The notes under the pieces were generated by a model. It had not been told where the DNA came from. It ran no database searches and saw only the letters and a program-made list of their open reading frames with translations. Shown here one piece after another: positions 9,310 to 17,637 of a stretch of 37,586 nucleotides of DNA (within the stretch, counting starts at the first letter, position 1; every line of letters begins with the position of its first letter). Made by a program: the position numbers and the translations under genes. The stretch comes from Acidobacteriota bacterium (lineage in GTDB: Bacteria; Acidobacteriota; Terriglobia; Terriglobales; Acidobacteriaceae). Where the stretch lies: the NCBI GenBank assembly GCA_003225055.1, contig QIAU01000197.1, positions 1-37,586 of the forward strand, given 5' to 3'.

Positions 9310-10434
9310 ATGGCGCATTCCTTTCAGACCGACGATTCGCGGCTGAATCCCATCGCCGAGAAAGTGCTCGCCGGAAGGCGTCTCGACGCAGACGATGCGC
9401 TAGCGCTTTATGCTACGGGTGACATCCTGGCCGTGGGCTGGCTAGCGAATCACCGACGCGAGCTTCTGCACGGCGACAAGACTTATTTCAACGTCAATCG
9501 CCATATTAATCCCACGAATGTCTGCGTTGCCGCCTGCCGGTTGTGCGCTTTTGGCCGCAAGAAAGACACGCCGGGCGCTTACACCATGGCCCTGGAAGAG
9601 GCTTTCCAGACGGCCGCTTCGGGCTACACGGAAGCGGTTACCGAGTTCCACATCGTGGGAGGTTTGCATCCTGACCTGCCGTTCCAATATTTCCTCGATC
9701 TGATTTCGGGGCTCAAGCAGCGCTTCCCGCACGTCCACCTGAAGGCATTTACGATGGTCGAGGTCGCCTACCTGGCCAAGCGGGCCAAGTTGTCCCTTGC
9801 CGAAACCCTAGCCCAACTCAAGGCTGCGGGTGTGGACTCGTTGCCAGGCGGCGGCGCCGAGATCTTTGCCGATCGCGTGCGGCATGTCATCTGCGACCAC
9901 AAGATTGATGGCAATCAGTGGCTGGACACGGCACGCCTGGCGCATCAGATCGGGCTGAAGTCGAATGCCACCATGCTTTACGGTCACGTCGAGAATGATG
10001 AGGATCGCGTTGACCACCTGCTCAAGCTGCGTGTCCTGCAAGATGAGACGCAGGGGTTTCAGACCTTTATCCCGCTAGCTTTCCATCCCGACAACACACC
10101 GTTGCAACATCTGCCCAAGACGACCGGGATGCTAGATATCAAGCAGATTGCGGTGAGCCGGCTGGTGCTGGACAACTTTGCCCACATCAAGGCGTACTGG
10201 CAGATGCTTACTCCCAAGATTGCGCAGATCGCGCTGCGTTTTGGAGCAGACGACCTGGACGGCACTGTAATTGAAGAGAAGATTTACCACGATGCTGGAG
10301 CAACCACCCCGCAAGGCATGAGGCGTCAGGAACTCATGCGGCTGATCCGCGAGGCCGGGCGAGAACCGGTGGAGCGCGATACTCTATACCGTCCTGTGAC
10401 CCGGACCGAAACTTCAGTTACTGTGGCCGTCTGA
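9310..10434 (+). CDS. mqnE: Aminofutalosine synthase (radical SAM)
   Basis: MqnE joins 3-[(1-carboxyvinyl)oxy]benzoate to the adenosyl group from S-adenosylmethionine in the futalosine route to menaquinone. The 374-residue protein has the radical-SAM cluster motif CVAACRLC (Cys 72, 76, 79) after HINPTNV. The body and C-terminus (REAGREPVERDTLYRPV) are typical of MqnE. The related MqnC (cyclic dehypoxanthinyl futalosine synthase) is the main alternative; the C-terminus favours MqnE. The frame is open further upstream, but the ATG at 9310, after GAAGAG, begins the conserved part. The mqnA, mqnB, mqnC and mqnD genes are not in the window. Its end converges with the TonB-type gene 5 bases away. 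Confidence 0.92.
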   Translation: MAHSFQTDDSRLNPIAEKVLAGRRLDADDALALYATGDILAVGWLANHRRELLHGDKTYFNVNRHINPTNVCVAACRLCAFGRKKDTPGAYTMALEEAFQTAASGYTEAVTEFHIVGGLHPDLPFQYFLDLISGLKQRFPHVHLKAFTMVEVAYLAKRAKLSLAETLAQLKAAGVDSLPGGGAEIFADRVRHVICDHKIDGNQWLDTARLAHQIGLKSNATMLYGHVENDEDRVDHLLKLRVLQDETQGFQTFIPLAFHPDNTPLQHLPKTTGMLDIKQIAVSRLVLDNFAHIKAYWQMLTPKIAQIALRFGADDLDGTVIEEKIYHDAGATTPQGMRRQELMRLIREAGREPVERDTLYRPVTRTETSVTVAV

Positions 10435-10439
10435 AACCG

Positions 10440-11890
10440 TTACTGCAGCCTGAAATCAATCGTGATATCGGTGCTGATAGCTACCGGCTTGTGATTGAGT
10501 TCATAGGGCTTGTAGCGCCAATGTTTGACCGCCTCTCTCGCCGCCCGGGCCAGCATGGGATCGCCCTTCACCACGGAAATGTCCCGCACGCTGCCATCTT
10601 CGGCAATCACTGCCCGCAGCACCACGGGACCTTCAATTCGCATCTGGCGAGCCTGCGAGGGGTAGACGGGCGCCACGCGACGGTCAAGCCTTCCTGGGAC
10701 GATGCCTTCCGAGATCGGCCTCGGCGCATCGGGCAGAGCGGCTGGAGGGGAGAGAAGGCCGCGCATATCGCTGGTGGGCTGCGCGGTCGAGGAAAGCGGT
10801 GGCGGGGGAACGTCATTGTCCGCGACTTCCCGAGTTTCAGCCGCTTTCGGCGATTTCGAACTCGTGGCTGGCAACTCCCTATCATCACTCGGAGTCAGCG
10901 TCTTGACCACGGATGCCGCGTTCTGCTTGGGAGGGGCTTGGTTTGCGGCCTGGCGGAGACGGTCATGAGAGTGGACGATTCCACAGAAAGCGGCTCGTTG
11001 GCCGCCGCTTTTTCCTGGACCTGGACGGTGGGCTTGCCGGCCGACTCGACGCTGTCGGCGTGTTTCCACATCCAGATAAACAGCGACAGAGCCGACAATG
11101 CCAGCAGAACTATCGAAACCATGCTGGCGGCGACCGTCCAGTGCAGCCGCGTGGTAAGGGTAGAGAACCAGCCGGGATGTTCGCCTTCTTCGAAGAGCAG
11201 GATATCGTCATCTTCTTCGCTGGCGGGGGTTGCGGGTCTCACCCCCGGTAGGCTAACCACCCGTTGGGGAGGCGTCGCAGGGGCATAGGTCTCGGCCAGG
11301 CCGAGGTCGGGCTCCAGCGTGGTGGCGGCGCGAGCGAAGTAGGCCAGGTTTTGCAGGGCCTGAATGTGCTTGTCGGTAAAGGCGCCAGGGTAGTCGGAGA
11401 AGACCTCCAGGATGCCGACCGTGGAGTGCTCATCGCGCAGAGGCAGGGCGACAATCGAGCGTATTCCGAGTTTGCGGCAAACCAGAGGATCGACGCGGGC
11501 GTCGGTTTCCGAATCATCGCAACCCAAGACGCGACCGGTGCGCAGGCATTCTCCCGAGATTCCGGAGTAGGCGTTGAGACGCGCTCCCAAAGGGGGGGCG
11601 TTGGCGCCGCAACTGGCACGGCAGACGACAGCATTGTCCTCCGCGCTGAGCAGCGCAAGCGCTGCACTGGTGCCGCCTGATTGTAGGCATGCCTGTTCAG
11701 CGATGCGGTGCAGAAGCTCATCAACGGTGAGCTCTCCGGAATGGATCTTGTCCATTAACGCATCCAGACCCACCGACAAAGCGGTGTCGGATTCCTGAGC
11801 GTCAGAGGTTTCAGAGGTTAATGGATCGGAGAAGGCAGGAGACGACACATACCCAAATTGGGTCGGGAAGGGGGAGGAATAATCGGCCAT
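10440..11890 (-). pseudogene. GAF - membrane helix - TonB C-terminal protein, frameshifted
   Basis: The minus strand from 11890 encodes a GAF domain (about residues 45-190), an acidic/proline linker, a membrane helix at about 251-275 (SMVSIVLLALSALSLF) and a periplasmic linker. That frame ends at 10895 in an unrelated tail. The neighbouring frame continues from about 10960 (RLRQAANQAPPKQNAASVV), runs through a proline-rich spacer and ends in a full TonB C-terminal domain (VAPVYPSQARQMRIEGPVV ... WRYKPYELNHKPVAI) at 10440. One lost base near 10945-10975 would restore a single protein of about 480 residues. The combination puts a cytosolic sensor domain on a TonB-like protein. It could be a real mutation, an assembly error, or less likely two overlapping genes. 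Confidence 0.75.
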
Positions 11891-11989
11891 ACGGTGCTCC
11901 CGAAGCAGCGCCAGTCTTTGGATTTCGATTTCTTGGTAAAGGGGCCAGAAGCAATGCGCGGCTTGAAGTTTGTTCTAAAGCGTGAGGTT

Positions 11990-12017
11990 TGTCAACAGAT
12001 TAGCACCAGGGTTGACA
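11990..12017. promoter_or_regulatory. Inverted repeat TGTCAAC / GTTGACA between divergent genes
   Basis: TGTCAAC (11990-11996) and GTTGACA (12011-12017) form a perfect 7-bp inverted repeat with a 14-base spacer. Each arm also reads TTGACA toward the gene on its side (GAF-TonB to the left, HPF-sigma gene to the right), so they may be back-to-back -35 boxes or a two-fold regulator site. At the usual 17-base spacing the -10 sequences are poor on both sides (CAAACT leftward, CTCCGG rightward). Confidence 0.4.
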
Positions 12018-12086
12018 CTAAAGTTTATTTTGCGCTCCGGGGTTTGGCGGCAGGTGTAGAATCGGCCTAGAGAGGACTAAGGCTTC

Positions 12087-12112
12087 ACGGGTTCTACACC
12101 CGTTTTCCGAGG
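12087..12112 (+). promoter_or_regulatory. Leader hairpin directly upstream of the HPF-sigma gene
   Basis: ACGGGT (12087-12092) pairs perfectly with ACCCGT (12098-12103) around a 5-base loop and is followed by TTT, a short terminator-like structure. The likely ribosome-binding sequence CCGAGG comes next, 5 bases before the ATG at 12118. The position suggests attenuation or control of translation; this is inference. Confidence 0.4.
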
Positions 12113-12117
12113 CTAGC

Positions 12118-13167
12118 ATGAATGTCCATATCAGCTATAAAGTCCCCAAAACAACCGACCTTGAAAAAGACCTCAACCACCAGATCGAAAAGATACGCAA
12201 ACGGCTGCAGGTTTTCCGCCCGGAACTGATTCATCTGAAAGGCGTCATTGAGCAAACGTCAGCCCGCGAAGGGTTTATCGTGTCGCTGAATCTGCGGCTG
12301 CCGTCGGGGCAGATGGCGGTACAGAAGTCAGCTCCCGGTCCGGCAGCCGCCATCCGGGCCTCCTTTGACGACCTGTTACAGCAGATTACCAAGCATAAGG
12401 ACTTGCTACGCAGCTCGTACAAGTGGCGCCGCCTGCGCCGGGGGACCGATGTCCGTCCCGAGCCGCAAGTGCCTTTCGAGCAGACGGTGGCGGCGGTACC
12501 GGTACCCACCATCTCGGCCGATGACATCCGGTCCTACGTCAACGCCAATTTGGGGAGGCTGGAGCGGTACGTGGAACGGGAGATCTACTTCCGGGAGGCG
12601 GCTGACCGGCTGCAGCCCGATGCGGTCAGCAAAGAAGAGGTCATTGACGAGGCCATTGCCCGAGCCATGGGCAACGGCATCGAAAAGCCGGAGCGGCTGG
12701 CGCTGGAGCCCTGGTTGTACCGCCTGGCTCTCGGTGCTCTGGATGAGATGGCCGACCGCGGCAGGGAAGAACCGGAATCGGTGCATTTCGAGGAGTCGGC
12801 CCGGCGGAGGAATGTGCGGGGCAGCGACGAGCCCCAACTGCAATATCATCAGCCGGATGAGACGCTCACGGCCGAGAACATCATCCCTGACCGGCGCACT
12901 GCGACCCCGGAAGATATCGCTTCTACCGACGAGATGTTCTCGATGGTCGAGCTGGCGTTGCGGGGAGCCGAGCACGCGGACCGGGAGGCGTTCATTCTTC
13001 ATGCGCTGGAGGGCTTCTCCGTCGACGAGATAGCCGACATCATCGAATGTAAGCCGGAAGAGGTGCGCGCCTCGATTGCCTCCGCCCGGGAACATCTACG
13101 AAAGTCGCCGCCTATAGCCAACCAGTTCCGGGATAAACTGCTGGAAAAAACAGGCTCTGTTTCCTAG
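12118..13167 (+). CDS. HPF/RaiA-like domain fused to sigma-70-like domains
   Basis: A 349-residue composite protein. Residues 1-105 resemble the S30AE ribosome-hibernation domain: ISYKVPKTTDLEKDL, a basic helix (IEKIRKRLQVF), VSLNLRLPSGQM, then AAIRASFDDLLQQITKHKDLL. A basic linker (RRLRRG) follows. Residues about 132-215 are helical and look like a sigma region-2-type segment (ALEPWLYRLALGALDEMADR). Residues about 270-330 resemble sigma region 4 (DREAFILHALEGFSVDEIAD ... EVRASIASAREHL). HPF domains bind the 30S decoding region and shut down translation. What the sigma-like part binds is unknown; no full promoter-recognition motif is obvious. The baeRF gene starts 23 bases downstream, so they form an operon. 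Confidence 0.85.
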   Translation: MNVHISYKVPKTTDLEKDLNHQIEKIRKRLQVFRPELIHLKGVIEQTSAREGFIVSLNLRLPSGQMAVQKSAPGPAAAIRASFDDLLQQITKHKDLLRSSYKWRRLRRGTDVRPEPQVPFEQTVAAVPVPTISADDIRSYVNANLGRLERYVEREIYFREAADRLQPDAVSKEEVIDEAIARAMGNGIEKPERLALEPWLYRLALGALDEMADRGREEPESVHFEESARRRNVRGSDEPQLQYHQPDETLTAENIIPDRRTATPEDIASTDEMFSMVELALRGAEHADREAFILHALEGFSVDEIADIIECKPEEVRASIASAREHLRKSPPIANQFRDKLLEKTGSVS

Positions 13168-13190
13168 ATCAGCACTCGGGAGAAATCGTG

Positions 13191-14369
13191 ATGATTACAC
13201 GCGAAGATATCCGTGAGCTGGCGCAATTCCAGTCGGAAAATGGCGAGGGATGCGCTCTCAGTTTTTATTTTCAGCCGCAAACGCCACAGAACAAGTCGCA
13301 CAAAGAGGAAGCAATTTTGGCCAAGGATCTGGTTCGCAATGCGTTGCACGAAGCGGAAAAAGAGGGGAAAAACGGCGGGACGCGGGCCGACTTACAACGC
13401 ATTCTGGAAATTGCCGGGAATTTGCGGGGTAATCAGGCCAAGGGCAAGGCGATTTTCGCCTGCGGCGCCCGGAACTTCTGGCGGGAGTTTGATTTACCGG
13501 CGCGACTCTGGGGCACGCAGTTATTCGTCAATCGGCGTTTTCACCTCAAGCCGCTGGCCGCGCTTTTGGGGGCGCAGCCGCGAGTGTGTGTAACCCTGGT
13601 CGATCGCCAACGGGCTCGGCTTTTCGACCTTCGCCTGGACGAATTGACCGAACGCGATAGGCTCTTCCACAGCCTGCCGCGTCACGGCCGCAGTGATGGA
13701 TTCAGCGGTTACGATGCGGGACACACGGAGCGCCGGATCGCCGACGAGGCGATGCGCCACTTCAAAGACCTTGCCCAACGCCTGAAAGATGCGCAGGAAA
13801 AGGGTGGGTTCGAGAAGTTGATCATCGGCTGCCAGGACGTGAATTGGAGCGAATTCGAGCCGTACCTGCATCCCTATTTGAAGCAGCGGCTGCTGGGGCG
13901 CTTCACGGCGGATGTGGCCGCCATTTCGAACGAGCAGGTGCGAGAGCATGCCAACCGGATTGTGCGCGAGGCCCAGGAGAAGCGCAGGCAGGCGCTGGTG
14001 AGAGAAGTGCTGGGTCAGGCGCAGCGTAATGGTTTCGGCGTGACAGGCTTGCGGCGGGTCCTGCGTTCGCTCGAGATGGGAGAGGTGCAGACTCTGTTGC
14101 TGGGCGAAAACTTCCGCGCGCATGCGGTGGAATGTACGTCGTGCGGACACCTGGATTCCCATATCGTGCGCTATTGCCCGGTGTGCGGCCGGGAGACCCG
14201 TGAAATTAGTGACGTGTGCGATGCCATCATCCCCGCCGCGATTCGGCGGGATATTGAGCTGTTTTATGTGAAAGATGATGCAGAATTGGATCGCGTGGGG
14301 AATATTGCGGCCCTGCTGCGCTTCCGCGCCGATCAGAATACGCCGGCAAGAATTTTTGCGGCGTCATAA
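13191..14369 (+). CDS. baeRF / Balon-type bacterial eRF1-Pelota homologue
   Basis: A 392-residue protein of the bacterial archaeo-eukaryotic release-factor (baeRF) family. The N-terminal domain (1-130) precedes an eRF1 domain-2-like part (about 131-290). There the loop after HGR reads SDGFSGYDAG instead of the GGQ tripeptide of true release factors, so peptidyl-tRNA hydrolysis is unlikely. The C-terminal domain (about 290-380) has a CTSC...CPVC zinc site (Cys 315, 318, 329, 332) and ends in GNIAALLRFRAD, as in Pelota/eRF1 domain 3. Balon, a relative, is a ribosome hibernation factor. GGGAG lies 8 bases before this ATG; a GTG at 13188 is the alternative start. It is second in an operon with the HPF fusion and is followed by a terminator. 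Confidence 0.85.
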   Translation: MITREDIRELAQFQSENGEGCALSFYFQPQTPQNKSHKEEAILAKDLVRNALHEAEKEGKNGGTRADLQRILEIAGNLRGNQAKGKAIFACGARNFWREFDLPARLWGTQLFVNRRFHLKPLAALLGAQPRVCVTLVDRQRARLFDLRLDELTERDRLFHSLPRHGRSDGFSGYDAGHTERRIADEAMRHFKDLAQRLKDAQEKGGFEKLIIGCQDVNWSEFEPYLHPYLKQRLLGRFTADVAAISNEQVREHANRIVREAQEKRRQALVREVLGQAQRNGFGVTGLRRVLRSLEMGEVQTLLLGENFRAHAVECTSCGHLDSHIVRYCPVCGRETREISDVCDAIIPAAIRRDIELFYVKDDAELDRVGNIAALLRFRADQNTPARIFAAS

Positions 14370-14387
14370 TCCGCTTTGATGTTGGTC

Positions 14388-14412
14388 AAGCCCGCCTTGC
14401 GCGGGCTTTTTT
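14388..14412 (+). terminator. Intrinsic terminator after the baeRF gene
   Basis: AAGCCCGC pairs with GCGGGCTT around a short loop and runs into six T residues. It starts 18 bases after the baeRF stop codon and closes the two-gene operon. Confidence 0.9.
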
Positions 14413-14571
14413 GCGGGGTGCCGATTCGTGCTCTCGGTGCTGTAGGGGTGAGTTTTCGCTATCCGCCCGCCGGAGCGGGCGGACAGCTTTCGTCGGGTGA
14501 CATTCTTGGATCCCATTCGCAGAGAGCAGATGGAATTGGTATGCTTTCCGGCGTTTTTCCAGGAGGGCGGC

Positions 14572-15789
14572 ATGCGATTTTCTCGGCGTGACTTTCTGGC
14601 CGTTGCGGCCTTGGGGTCGCTGGCACGCGGGCTCGAAGCTCAGGAGGAGAAGACCAAAGATGCGAGGCGCGCGGAGACCAAGACGATGGCCTTAAAGCGG
14701 CCGATCATCATCTGTGCGGCCAACGGTCTCAGTTATCTGGATGAAGCTTTCGAGATGCTGCGCGGGGGCGCGGACACGCTGGATGCGGCTTTGCGGGTGG
14801 TGCGCGGGCCGGAAGATGATCCCGAGGACAGCAGTGTTGGCCTGGGCGGATTGCCCAACGAGGCAGGTGTGGTCGAGCTGGATGCATGTTGCATGCACGG
14901 CCCAACCAGGCGGGCTGGAGCTGTGGGCGGCGTGCGCAATATCAAGAACGTGTCTTTGGTCTCGAAAGCCGTCATGGAACATACCGGGCACGTCATGCTG
15001 GTAGGAGAGGGGGCGGAGCGGTTCGCCGTCGCGCAGGGATTTTCGCGCGAAAATCTTTTGACCGACCGCTCGCGCAAGGTCTGGCTGCTGTGGAAGGAAA
15101 CTCATTCGGACCAGGACTGGTGGGGTCCGGGATTGGCGAGTCCAGAGTGGAAGACGCCGCCGGAGGCGCCCCCGGCGCCGCATTCGGAAATCTGGGAGAA
15201 GAAGCTCAAGAAGATGGAGCGGGTGGCCGCTGATTTGGGCATCGAACCCGAATATCGGCTCAAGGCTATTCACCAGGTTCTCTTTCCACCGACGGGCACC
15301 ATCCACTCGTCCGCGCTCAACGATAAAGGCGAGATTTCGGGGTGCACGACCACCAGCGGCTTAGCGTGGAAGTTGCCAGGGCGCGTGGGCGATTCGCCGA
15401 TTATTGGCGCGGGTTGCTATACCGATCAGGATGTCGGATCGGCGGGAGCGACGGGCAGCGGGGAAGAGAACATCAAGGTCGCAGGGGCACACACCATCGT
15501 CGAGAACATGCGGCGCGGCCTGTCGCCCCAGGAAGCGGGGATGGATGCGCTCAAGCGCATCGCGCGCGACTACAACCACGATATGAATAAGCTGCGGTTT
15601 GTGGATATGACCTACTACATCCTGCGCAAAGATGGGGCGTATGCGGGAGTGTCGCTGTGGGAAGGCTATGAGCCGGACAGGCCGCACAAGATCGCGGTGC
15701 ATGATGGGACAAAGCGGGCTGAGAACACGGTGGCGCTGTTCAAGGGGTCATCGGTGGGATGGCCGCCGATACCGAGACTGGGAAAGTAG
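14572..15789 (+). CDS. Exported isoaspartyl peptidase/glycosylasparaginase-type Ntn hydrolase
   Basis: A 405-residue member of the N-terminal-nucleophile asparaginase-2 family, which cleaves asparagine-linked or isoaspartyl amides. The proenzyme splits itself before a Thr that becomes the nucleophile, here the Thr of PTGTIHSSALN, followed by the conserved GEISGCTTTSGLAWKLPGR and the glycine-rich GAGCYTDQDVGSAGATGSGE substrate loop. The start SRRDFLAVAALG is a twin-arginine signal, so the protein is exported folded. The ATG at 14572 has AGGAGG 5 bases upstream; the longer open frame lacks this. It stands alone after the terminator. The choice between glycosylasparaginase and isoaspartyl peptidase cannot be settled by eye; the spacing favours the former. 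Confidence 0.88.
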   Translation: MRFSRRDFLAVAALGSLARGLEAQEEKTKDARRAETKTMALKRPIIICAANGLSYLDEAFEMLRGGADTLDAALRVVRGPEDDPEDSSVGLGGLPNEAGVVELDACCMHGPTRRAGAVGGVRNIKNVSLVSKAVMEHTGHVMLVGEGAERFAVAQGFSRENLLTDRSRKVWLLWKETHSDQDWWGPGLASPEWKTPPEAPPAPHSEIWEKKLKKMERVAADLGIEPEYRLKAIHQVLFPPTGTIHSSALNDKGEISGCTTTSGLAWKLPGRVGDSPIIGAGCYTDQDVGSAGATGSGEENIKVAGAHTIVENMRRGLSPQEAGMDALKRIARDYNHDMNKLRFVDMTYYILRKDGAYAGVSLWEGYEPDRPHKIAVHDGTKRAENTVALFKGSSVGWPPIPRLGK

Positions 15790-15790
15790 T

Positions 15791-15811
15791 AGTGGTCAGT
15801 GGTCAGCGGTC
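15791..15811. repeat. Degenerate heptamer array, AGTGGTC-type (3 units)
   Basis: AGTGGTC, AGTGGTC, AGCGGTC in tandem, directly after the asparaginase stop codon. The array at 28254-28288 uses the same word. Confidence 0.75.
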
Positions 15812-15906
15812 TGTGAGGAGACTACGATTCAAGTCCAAGGATCAAAAACAGGTACACCAGCGGCGGCTCTGTCTCGCGTGTTAGGTGTGACCAGCGAGTG
15901 GCGCAA

Positions 15907-15928
15907 GCCCCGGAATTGAGGCCGGGGT
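15907..15928. repeat. IS200/IS605-type end hairpin
   Basis: CCCCGG (15908-15913) and CCGGGG (15922-15927) form a hairpin just beyond the 3' end of the tnpA remnant on the minus strand. IS200/IS605 elements carry such imperfect palindromes at their ends for recognition by the Y1 transposase. Confidence 0.55.
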
Positions 15929-15937
15929 AAGCCACGA

Positions 15938-16083
15938 CTATGGCGCTGTCGCTTGCTGCTCGATGCAGCGTTCGATTGGACGTCGAGCGGTGCGCCGCCA
16001 CAGGATGCGCTTAGAACATAGCTGGAAGCGCCCTTTAAGGAGTTCACCAGCGATGAGACAGACACTGTGGGCGGGTAGCCTCT
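15938..16083 (-). pseudogene. tnpA: IS200/IS605 TnpA (Y1 transposase) remnant
   Basis: Translation of the minus strand gives YPPTVSVSSLVNSLKG, which matches the strongly conserved YPPKVSVSxLVNSLKG segment of TnpA. It is followed directly by ASSYVLSASCGGAPLDV, matching the C-terminal SYFAxSCGGAP segment. After a one-base shift the frame reads IERCIEQQATAP and stops at 15938. The residues that should lie between these motifs are missing, so this is an internally deleted, frameshifted piece, and the N-terminal half with the HUH motif is absent. The rest of the 15790-16178 interval holds nothing else recognisable. Confidence 0.75.
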
Positions 16084-16178
16084 GCGCTCCCCTCCGCTGA
16101 AGTAAGGCGGTTGTGGGAGGAACCCGCCGAAGAGACTTCGCAAAACCAGCGAAGCTCTGTAGGAATCCTCGCCCTCCG

Positions 16179-17213
<1,035 letters not shown>

Positions 17214-17395
17214 AAGTGCCCCCTATAAAACCGGGGTGAGACTATAAACCCAACCGGCGGGGGAGCGAAAGCAGGGAGATCACGTAGAAATCTCTGTCAG
17301 ACTCCTGATGCGGCGTTCTGATAAGCTTTTCGGCCATGATTCCGGACCGGAAAGAGCGGACCTACGTATTCAGCGAGAAACCGGTATCGGCGAGC

Positions 17396-17629
17396 TGTGC
17401 TGGTCGGATTGTGAATGCCCGCGGCACATGGCAACAATGCCCGTGTGGTCGACCTGTGCCCAAGCAGTTGTGGGCCAGGAAGCACCCTTGTTCGGCTTGC
17501 GGTTTCAAGACCATCCGCGACCACGCCTCGGCATTGGAGATTTTAAGGCGCGGACTGCGCCTAAGGACCGAAACCCCTGCGATAGCGGGCGTGGCCCTTG
17601 CGGCCCCTAACTTTAGCTATGGGGCGTAA
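17396..17629 (+). pseudogene. tnpB: TnpB (OrfB) C-terminal zinc-ribbon remnant
   Basis: The plus strand encodes AGRIVNARGTWQQCPCGRPV, a CxCG pair, then a second CSACG pair and RDHASALEILRRGL. This is the end of a TnpB protein of IS200/IS605-type elements: the zinc ribbon inserted in the RuvC fold followed by the last catalytic Asp (in RDHAS). Everything upstream of the ribbon is missing; the open frame begins at 17336 with unrelated sequence. TnpB proteins are RNA-guided nucleases, but this piece cannot be active. It ends 8 bases before the DUF711 gene. Confidence 0.72.
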
Positions 17630-17637
17630 GTCACAAG

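Noticed and set aside
9310-10434. MqnC instead of MqnE
   Set aside because: The C-terminal AGREPVERDTLY segment and overall length fit MqnE better; kept only as an alternative.
10895-11069. Separate overlapping GAF and TonB genes
   Set aside because: The TonB frame has no good start or ribosome-binding site, and its first ~35 residues are the shadow of the GAF protein's linker. The two parts together match one domain architecture.
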